From: a bacterium
GTDB taxonomy: Bacteria; Chloroflexota; Dormibacteria; Aeolococcales; Bog-877
Direction of reading: 5' to 3'
Length of the DNA: 36,439 bases
NCBI GenBank assembly: GCA_021795235.1
Contig: JAJYPP010000033.1
Location: 1-36,439, forward strand
The notes beneath the pieces are model-generated. The model ran no database searches. It was given only the letters and a program-made list of their open reading frames with translations, and was not told the origin of the DNA. Below are positions 31,137 to 36,439 of this stretch, in pieces (position 1 is the stretch's first letter; the number at the start of each line of letters is the position of its first letter). A program made the position numbers and the translations under genes.

Positions 31137-32479
31137 CCGGGCCATGACCGTCGCCGGCCACGCCAGGGGCGAACGACCAGCAGGCTGGCCGCCAGCGCCA
31201 CGATCCAGAGCAGGGGGGCGGAGGGCGTGCCTCCAGCTCGACTGGTGACGGCCGGGATGAGAACAGCCGCCGGGGCAGCGCTCAGGCTGGGTGGCCGAGG
31301 GACCAGCCCTGGGCCGGGCCCCACTCTCGCTTGCCCGACCGGGACCACCGGCGGACCGTGGTCGGCCGGCGGGGAGCTGGTGAGCGGGGCGGCCGCCGCG
31401 ACGGCGGGAGGTGGCGTCATCAGGTTGAACCAGTGGGCGACCACCAGGCCGGATGAGTTCAGCTCCAGGGTGGAGGGGTTGAGGATGCCCTCGCCCTGGG
31501 TGTAGCCGAGGTCGCGAAAGTAGTTGAACCCGACCACGTAGTGAAGCCGGGAGACGGCCGCCAGGACCGAGTTCACCTCCGGGCCCATCAGCGCCTGATT
31601 GCCGCCGTTCCAGATGTCGCCCCACTCACCCACCACCAGCGGCACGTGGTAGGTGGCCTCTATCTGGGCCAGATTGGCGACGAGCGCCGCCGGGGACTGG
31701 AGGTAGTCGTCCACCGCCAGCACTCCCATGGCTCGGACCGTCGCCTGGCTCAGGTACCCGTGCGTCGCCGTCCAGCCACTGTTGCCCCAGTAACCGACCT
31801 GGACGTTGACATGCAGCTTGGCGAACGCCGCCCGGTCCACGGTCATGCTGTCCTGGAGCCACCGGTTGAAGATGGCGACACTTCCGAACATGCACGGGCC
31901 GTGGCAGTAAGGGGCGATGCCGGCGTTCTCCGGCTCGGCCGCCGGGGTGAAGATGTCGCCGTTTCGGAAGTAGCCGGGGTGGTTGAGGATCCAGTGGTAG
32001 GTCATAGCCAGATACGAGGTCAGGTCCTGCCCGGCGAGCACCGGCCCGGCGGTGCCCAGGGCCCGCGCCGGGGTGGTGGTGGGAGTCTCCTTGGGGAAGT
32101 TGTAGTCTCCCTGCCAGCTGTTCCAATGGGAGCGGAACCAGACGTGCAGGCCCAGGGCATGGGCGGTGTTCACCCAGGTCGCCTCGTAGCCGGGGCTGAC
32201 CGGCGGGGAGTAGGAGCTGGCCGGGTCGTAGGGCACCTCGATCGCGACCGTGTTGGCGCCGGTGCTGCGGTCGGTGACCAGCTCCCGCAGGATGGAGGAC
32301 GCGGAGACCTGGTAGCGCAGGCGGTCCTTGGACATGGCCATGGTGTCGATGGAGCGGACGCCCCAGGAGGGAGCGCTGGACGCCACCACCGGCGCGGCCA
32401 TCGGGCCCAGCCAGGCCAGGCTCAGGCCGAGGAGAAGAACCCCGGGGAGCAGACGGACCGCGCGAACACAGTGGGCCAC
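31106..32479 (-). CDS. Secreted glycoside hydrolase (clan GH-A-like) with C-terminal sorting-type anchor
   Basis: A 457-residue exported protein convergent with the glycosyltransferase operon. From GTG 32479 it begins with a signal peptide (VAHCVRAVRLLPGVLLLGLS). The body has a TIM-barrel look of GH5-like enzymes: HVWFRSHWNSWQGDYNF, a candidate acid/base Glu182 in FTPAAEPENAGIAP, and a candidate nucleophile Glu285 in LVVGEWGDIWNGGNQ. A Pro/Ala linker leads to GGTPSAPLLWIVALAASLLV and an Arg-rich end (RPWRGRRR). PSAPLL is identical to the motif in the peptidase tail. The start is uncertain; an in-frame ATG at 32584 would give an unusually long N-region. Probably trims or remodels the glycan built by the neighbouring transferases. 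Confidence 0.75.
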   Translation of the reverse strand: MAHCVRAVRLLPGVLLLGLSLAWLGPMAAPVVASSAPSWGVRSIDTMAMSKDRLRYQVSASSILRELVTDRSTGANTVAIEVPYDPASSYSPPVSPGYEATWVNTAHALGLHVWFRSHWNSWQGDYNFPKETPTTTPARALGTAGPVLAGQDLTSYLAMTYHWILNHPGYFRNGDIFTPAAEPENAGIAPYCHGPCMFGSVAIFNRWLQDSMTVDRAAFAKLHVNVQVGYWGNSGWTATHGYLSQATVRAMGVLAVDDYLQSPAALVANLAQIEATYHVPLVVGEWGDIWNGGNQALMGPEVNSVLAAVSRLHYVVGFNYFRDLGYTQGEGILNPSTLELNSSGLVVAHWFNLMTPPPAVAAAAPLTSSPPADHGPPVVPVGQARVGPGPGLVPRPPSLSAAPAAVLIPAVTSRAGGTPSAPLLWIVALAASLLVVRPWRGRRRSWPGHWGAGPVMR

Positions 32480-33174
32480 CGGATCCCATGGTGCGCTCCG
32501 AGCCGCGCCTTCCAGCGCCGTCCACCGGACCGCGACACCCCTGTCATACTCCCTGCCTCTGCGCTCGCCCTGGGATCCGAGCATGAGCAACCTGGGCGAG
32601 TGGGACCACGGTGCCCTTGCCGCCAGCAGTTGGCTGTGGCTATCCAAGGTCCTCGCAGTCCGGCGCGGGACCGGCTTCGCCTGCTTGGGACTGCCGCCCG
32701 CCGGGCCCGGGTCAGCCACCGCAAGAGACCGGAGGGAGCGGCCGGGTCTCTCCGGTCTACCTCAAGTCGCCTCTCGCGCAGGCGGCCGCCGCGCCTCACC
32801 CCTTGCAGTGGGCGCCATGGGTCACCTTGGTTGCGGCGGCAGGCCGCCTTGGCGGTGGCCCTAAGACGTTTCGGCAGCCAACCGGGCGCCGCTTCTGGAT
32901 CCGCGGCTCGAGGGGCGTGCCGGTTGGCTTGGTGATCCCGCTCCACCGCAGAACTGAGGGCGGAACGCATGATGTCGCGCCTGGTTGCAGCAGGCGGGGG
33001 AAGTGACGGCTGGAAGGATGAGGCGGAGGTCGGAGTCCGCGATGATCTGGCGGGCACCGCGCCGACGCTGACGAGATGCCGGCGGGGATCAGGACCAGCG
33101 GCGGGTCGCTGGCGATCATCGCGCCGATGTCGCCCGGGCAGGCCCGCCTCCGGTGATGTCCCGGCGTCGGGATG
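32480..33174. other. Intergenic region with hairpin and a possible gene fossil
   Basis: About 700 bp between the hydrolase and the second DUF4143 gene. AGACCGGAG (32726-32734) and CTCCGGTCT (32750-32758) form a perfect 9-bp stem. On the minus strand near 33075-33140 GDIGAMIASDPPLVLIPAG has protein-like composition, then shifts frame. No family was recognised, so I treat it as a possible fossil. Confidence 0.35.
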
Positions 33175-33236
33175 GCGGCGGAATGCGCATTTGCCTAGCG
33201 GCGGAATGCGCATTATGATAGCGTCCAAATGCGCAC
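33175..33236 (+). promoter_or_regulatory. Promoter with three 23-bp-spaced AATGCGCA operators
   Basis: Copies of AATGCGCAT start at 33182, 33205 and 33228 (the last AATGCGCAC), exactly 23 bp apart; the first two belong to an identical 17-bp block (33175-33191 and 33198-33214). They overlap a near-consensus promoter, TTGCCT (33191-33196) and TATGAT (33214-33219) with 17-bp spacing. AATGCGCATT is itself a palindrome. This is a strong candidate for repressor or autoregulator binding ahead of the DUF4143 gene. Confidence 0.75.
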
Positions 33237-33251
33237 TAGAGCTGCGACCCG

Positions 33252-34538
33252 GTGACCGGCCTGCGTCCGCGCCATGCGGAGTCAGTGGTCAACGATGCGT
33301 TGCGGGACTCGCGGGTGGTGGTCATAAATGGTCCGAGGCAGGCGGGCAAGACGACCCTGAGCAGGGTTGTTCGGGCTTCCGCAGCCGGGCAATGGGTGAG
33401 CCTCGACTCCCGGCAGGCTTTGGACGCCTGCCGGGACGATCCGACTGGCTTCCTGGGGGCCTATGACAAGCCGCTTTTCATTGATGAATTCCAGCGGGCC
33501 GGTGACGGCTTGGTGCGGGCCATCAAGGCGGAGGTCGACCGGGACTCAGCCCGGGGCCAATACCTGCTCTCCGGGTCAAGCCGTTTCCTCACCATCGCCA
33601 CGATTTCGGAGTCCCTGGCAGGCAGAGTCAGGATCGTTGACCTATGGCCGTACACGCAGGGTGAAGCCGACGAGCTTGGCCCGGACGCCGACACCCTGCT
33701 TTACCGGCTCTTCGACGAGAGCCTCAGCCTAATTCCCAACGTGAGGGGCGGCAAGTTGGGGCGATCCGACTACCTGGAACGCATTTGCCGGGGTGGCTAC
33801 CCTGAGGTCAACGACCTTCGGCCCCAAGCCCGGCGCCACTGGTTCGACAGCTATGTGCGCACCATCACGCAACGGGACGCTCCCGAGATCGGGCGCGGCC
33901 GGCACATCGGTGAACTAGCGAAACTGGCGCGAGTCCTGGCGGCGCGCACCGGCCAGGAGCTCATCGTCGAGCACGTCGCCCGCGACGCCGAGATCGAACG
34001 CTCCGCCCTGGCACGCAACTATCTGCCGCTTCTGGAAACCGTCTACCTCAGCGTTTCGCTGCCCGCGTGGTCCCGTAACTTCACCAGTCGCGCGGTCAAG
34101 CACCCCAAGACCTATATCGCAGACCCTGGGCTGGCCGCTCATCTTCTCGGTGTCGATGCGGCCGGTTTGGCCGCCCCAGGCTCGCCAGCCCTGGGCCCCC
34201 TGGTGGAGACGTTCGTGGTCACCGAGCTGATCCGCCAGGCGGCGCGGCTGCTCGATCCGGACGTCACCCTGCACCACTTCCGAACCAAGGACCAATCCGA
34301 GGTGGACGTGATCGCCGAGGCCGCGGACGGGCGGATCGTGGCTATCGAGGCCAAGGCCGGTCGCACCGTCAGCCGGAGTGCGATCCGCACCCTGGCGAGC
34401 CTGCGCGATCGAATCGATGACCGGGGCGGCCGATTCGTGCGGGGCGTCGTCCTGTATCTGGGAGACGACGCCCTTCCAGCTGGTGACAGGCTGAACATCC
34501 TGCCCCTTTCACATCTCTGGCGGCCACCAGCTTCGTAG
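33252..34538 (+). CDS. ATP-binding protein, AAA_14 plus DUF4143 (second copy)
   Basis: A 428-residue cytoplasmic ATPase, same architecture as the protein at 7494 but only distantly similar. Walker A is NGPRQAGKTTLS (residues 26-37), Walker B KPLFIDEFQRAG, sensor YLLSGSSRFL, the DUF4143 start ICRGGYPEV, and a C-terminal SEVDVIAEAADGRIVAIEAK with the D...ExK pattern of PD-(D/E)XK-like folds. The GTG start at 33252 follows the promoter by about 30 bases with only a weak ribosome-binding site. It is a single-gene unit. The family is common near toxin-antitoxin and mobile genes, and its role is not established. Confidence 0.87.
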   Translation: MTGLRPRHAESVVNDALRDSRVVVINGPRQAGKTTLSRVVRASAAGQWVSLDSRQALDACRDDPTGFLGAYDKPLFIDEFQRAGDGLVRAIKAEVDRDSARGQYLLSGSSRFLTIATISESLAGRVRIVDLWPYTQGEADELGPDADTLLYRLFDESLSLIPNVRGGKLGRSDYLERICRGGYPEVNDLRPQARRHWFDSYVRTITQRDAPEIGRGRHIGELAKLARVLAARTGQELIVEHVARDAEIERSALARNYLPLLETVYLSVSLPAWSRNFTSRAVKHPKTYIADPGLAAHLLGVDAAGLAAPGSPALGPLVETFVVTELIRQAARLLDPDVTLHHFRTKDQSEVDVIAEAADGRIVAIEAKAGRTVSRSAIRTLASLRDRIDDRGGRFVRGVVLYLGDDALPAGDRLNILPLSHLWRPPAS

Positions 34539-34785
34539 CACGGACTGAGGACAACGCCTACGCCAGGACCCTGAACTCCGGGCCCTCCGCCAGGTCGCGA
34601 CCTCGCAGCCCCAACCGGCAGTTCTCGCATGTGGCCGGCCTGCCCACCCGTCGCTGGTGCAGACCTATCACCTCAACCCATATCCAAGCAGGAGCGCGGC
34701 ATTGGCAAGACGGCCTCGCAGTTGCGGATGGGTCAGAGGGAGGTTGGTAGCGGCTACGATATCGTTAATGAACCTTTAGAGTAGC

Positions 34786-34794
34786 TGGTATACT
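34786..34794 (+). promoter_or_regulatory. Extended -10 promoter of the IS607 recombinase gene
   Basis: TGGTATACT (TGn plus TATACT) ends seven bases before ATG 34802, so the transcript is probably leaderless. The 250 bp upstream (34539-34785) show no gene; the left end of the element should lie in this stretch but could not be fixed. Confidence 0.5.
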
Positions 34795-34801
34795 TAAGCT
34801 G

Positions 34802-35449
34802 ATGGACATGCTCCTGCCGATGAAGAAGGCTTCCGCCCTGCTGGGGGTGCAGCCGCAGACGTTGCGGGCCTGGGACCGCAGTGGCGTCCTCGTGCCGGTG
34901 CGGATGCCGAGCGGGCAGCGCCGCTACCGGCTGTCGGACATCGAGGCGATGATGGGCAAGGCGCCCGACGCCGGGCGAACCTGCGGGATCTACGCCCGGG
35001 TGAGCACCAAGAAGCAGGAGGAGATGGGAAACCTGGCCCGTCAGCAGGAGCGCCTGGTTGCCTACGCCACCGCCAATGGCTACAAGGTGGCCCTGAGTGC
35101 GAGCGACGTTGCGTCGGGTCTCAACCCCAAGCGCCGGGGGCTGGCCAAGCTGATCAAGGCGGCTCAGGACGGCGCCATCGCCGCTGTGATGATCGAGTAC
35201 CCAGATCGTCTTGCCCGCTTCGGGTACGAGTACCTGGAGCGGCTGTTCGGCGTGCTCGGGGTCGAGCTGGTGGTGACGGTTCCCCAAGGCGCCGAGGGCG
35301 GCGATGCCCAAAGCGAGCTGGTGAACGACCTGCTGGCTATTGTGTCATCCTTCACCGCCCGGCTCTACGGCGCCCAAGGTGGGCGCGAGGTGCGCCAGCA
35401 GGTGGCTGCCGTGCTGGCTGAGGCGGTCCCCGGTGGCCAGGAAACGTAA
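34802..35449 (+). CDS. tnpA: IS607-family serine recombinase
   Basis: A 215-residue recombinase with the IS607 layout. A MerR-like helix-turn-helix comes first (MKKASALLGVQPQTLRAWDR, SGVLVPVRMPSGQRRYRLSD), then the resolvase domain with nucleophile Ser68 in CGIYARVSTKKQ and the DRLARFGYEYLERL block. It catalyses insertion and excision through a serine-DNA intermediate. Length is normal and the gene is intact. It overlaps the downstream tnpB-like gene by 17 bp. Confidence 0.9.
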   Translation: MDMLLPMKKASALLGVQPQTLRAWDRSGVLVPVRMPSGQRRYRLSDIEAMMGKAPDAGRTCGIYARVSTKKQEEMGNLARQQERLVAYATANGYKVALSASDVASGLNPKRRGLAKLIKAAQDGAIAAVMIEYPDRLARFGYEYLERLFGVLGVELVVTVPQGAEGGDAQSELVNDLLAIVSSFTARLYGAQGGREVRQQVAAVLAEAVPGGQET

Positions 35450-36258
35450 GTCGCCGGCGGCCAAGCTGGCGGCTGTGGCCGAGGGGCCTGTGACGATCCA
35501 GTGCGTGTGGCGGCCGGTCTCAGAGGACCCCGAGGGCTATGGGCCGGCCCGGGACCGCTGGCATCGGGGGAACGAGAGCGCGCTCGGGACCGAGATGCGG
35601 CTATGGGGCTCTGCCGAACGCTTCGCGTTCGGCAGTCTGCAAGAGGGCGCCGTCCGCAACGACCTGAAGCCGCGCCTACAGAAGGTCTTCGGCCTCAACT
35701 CCCGCTACTGTGACGACGCCATCGTCCACGCCAAGGCGATCATCGACTCCCAGCGCGAGCTGATCCCCATGGAGATCGAAGAGACCAAGGCCAAGCTGGA
35801 CAAGTCCAGCAAGAAGCAGAAGGCTGACCGGGCCAAGGCGGCCAAGCTGGGCCAGTCCGGCAACGTCTTAGAGGCGGCCCGGACGGAGTCGGCCATCGCC
35901 GGGCGGCAGCAGCGGGTGGCGAAGCTGGAGCGCAAACTTGCCGAGTACACCAAGCATCACCAGGACGGCACCATTCCCGCGGTCGTCTTCGGCGGCAGGA
36001 AGTTGTGGCGGAGGGTATGCAGGGGGCAGGTCACCAGGGATGAGTGGCGAGCCGCCCGGCGGGGGCGGCTCTATGCGCGAGGTGATGTCACCAAGTCCGC
36101 CAACCCTCACATGCGGGTGAGCGTCACGGGTTGTGGATTCGCGATGACCGTTGCCTTGTCCCATCTGGTGGCCACCAAACAGGACCATGCCAGTCAGGCG
36201 CCCCGTAGCTCGCCGCGGGTGGAAGGGGATCTGTGGGTGCCGGAGAAGTACCGGAGGA
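34802..36258. mobile_element. IS607-type element, right part lost
   Basis: An IS607-type unit: serine recombinase tnpA overlapped by a tnpB-like gene. IS607 elements have no terminal inverted repeats, so borders cannot be read directly. The tnpB part stops being family-like near 36240-36258, where a 28-bp repeat shared with 11630-11657 begins. The right end, with any guide-RNA region, is missing. Confidence 0.65.
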
Positions 36259-36329
36259 GCGCCGGGATAAACCGGCGTGGAGAAGGAGATGGAAAAGCTC
36301 TACATCGAAGGGTTAGGAGCCTCCGCTAA
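35433..36329 (+). pseudogene. tnpB: TnpB-like protein, N-terminal part only
   Basis: Starts at GTG 35433 inside tnpA and encodes 298 residues. The first 250 or so look like the N-terminal part of the large TnpB of IS607 elements: VTIQCVWRPVSEDPEGYGPA, SLQEGAVRNDLKPRLQKVFG, a helical Lys-rich stretch, VFGGRKLWRRVCRGQVTRDE and NPHMRVSVTGCGFAMTVALS. None of the RuvC nuclease motifs or the zinc finger follow. After LWVPEKY the frame runs into unrelated sequence (36259 onward) and stops at 36327. TnpB of this type is usually longer than 450 residues, so the RNA-guided nuclease half is missing and the protein cannot cut DNA. Confidence 0.72.
36259..36286 (+). repeat. 28-bp repeat shared with 11630-11657
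   Basis: Matches 11630-11657 at 26 of 28 positions and marks the end of tnpB similarity. The following short frame, MEKLYIEG, resembles the start of small proteins I associate with group II intron loci, but this is weak. Nothing was recognised from 36330 to the window end. Confidence 0.5.
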
Positions 36330-36439
36330 ATAACCTGGTCGTAGCTAGCTTGGCTGGGATGGTGGCGCGGAGTACACGGTGTAGTTCCACTCCCCATGAA
36401 ACTGGTGGGGTGTGACTGGCACCGCAGCCAACTCGGCAG

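Noticed and set aside
1..36439. tRNA, rRNA or CRISPR loci
   Set aside because: No T-arm and cloverleaf pattern, rRNA core sequence or spacer-repeat array was seen on either strand by eye; a covariance-model search would settle it.

Overview
The window is about 36 kb of high-GC DNA, dense in mobile elements and toxin-antitoxin genes on the left and carrying a cell-envelope gene cluster on the right. GTG starts, 4-bp start/stop overlaps, several apparently leaderless promoters and the families present (S53 peptidase, VapBC, RES, DUF5615, exosortase) fit a high-GC soil-type bacterium of the Actinomycetota or a neighbouring terrabacterial phylum such as Dormibacterota or Chloroflexota. No rRNA, tRNA or CRISPR array was recognised, so the lineage cannot be fixed from this sequence.

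Left part (1 to 17.3 kb): a toxin-antitoxin and mobile-element island. In order it holds a broken hipA; a decayed IS21/ISAs1-type transposase; an intact tyrosine recombinase (1403-2941, minus); an XRE regulator remnant; a MazE/MazF-like pair coupled to a DUF6941-like gene, with an amber codon inside mazF; a complete IS1380-family element of 2350 bp with a passenger gene; an AAA/DUF4143 ATPase; an Xre-RES pair; a small gene followed by a broken HEPN-like gene; a coiled-coil nuclease-like protein; VapBC; DUF5615 toxin plus antitoxin; a frameshifted RelE-like toxin plus AbrB-like antitoxin; a Phd/HicB-like antitoxin with a HicA-like toxin; and a second VapBC whose toxin also carries one amber codon. 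Two fragments related to the 1403-2941 recombinase lie at 8928-9192 and 11385-11626 in the same orientation, so recombinase copies or scars separate groups of modules.

Right part (17.7 to 32.5 kb): an envelope cluster. It encodes a secreted S53 (sedolisin) peptidase, a membrane-anchored ECF-type sigma factor with two CxxC pairs beyond its membrane segment, a secreted Asp-box propeller protein, an exosortase with an extra EpsI-like C-terminal domain, a glycosyltransferase 2 with an N-terminal MshEN domain and a proline-rich repeat tail, a GT-C type membrane glycosyltransferase, and a secreted glycoside hydrolase on the opposite strand. The peptidase, propeller protein and hydrolase all end in a Pro-rich motif, a hydrophobic helix and an Arg cluster. 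This is the layout of PEP-CTERM signals but with a different motif (PSAPLL or PEAPWLP). With the exosortase next door, this looks like a self-contained protein-sorting and surface-glycan system, and it is the best candidate here for an undescribed system.

Far right (33.2 to 36.4 kb): a second intact DUF4143 ATPase whose promoter is overlaid by three AATGCGCA-type repeats spaced exactly 23 bp apart, then an IS607-type element with an intact serine recombinase and a truncated tnpB. The first DUF4143 gene (7494) also has three upstream repeats with exactly 23-bp spacing but a different sequence.
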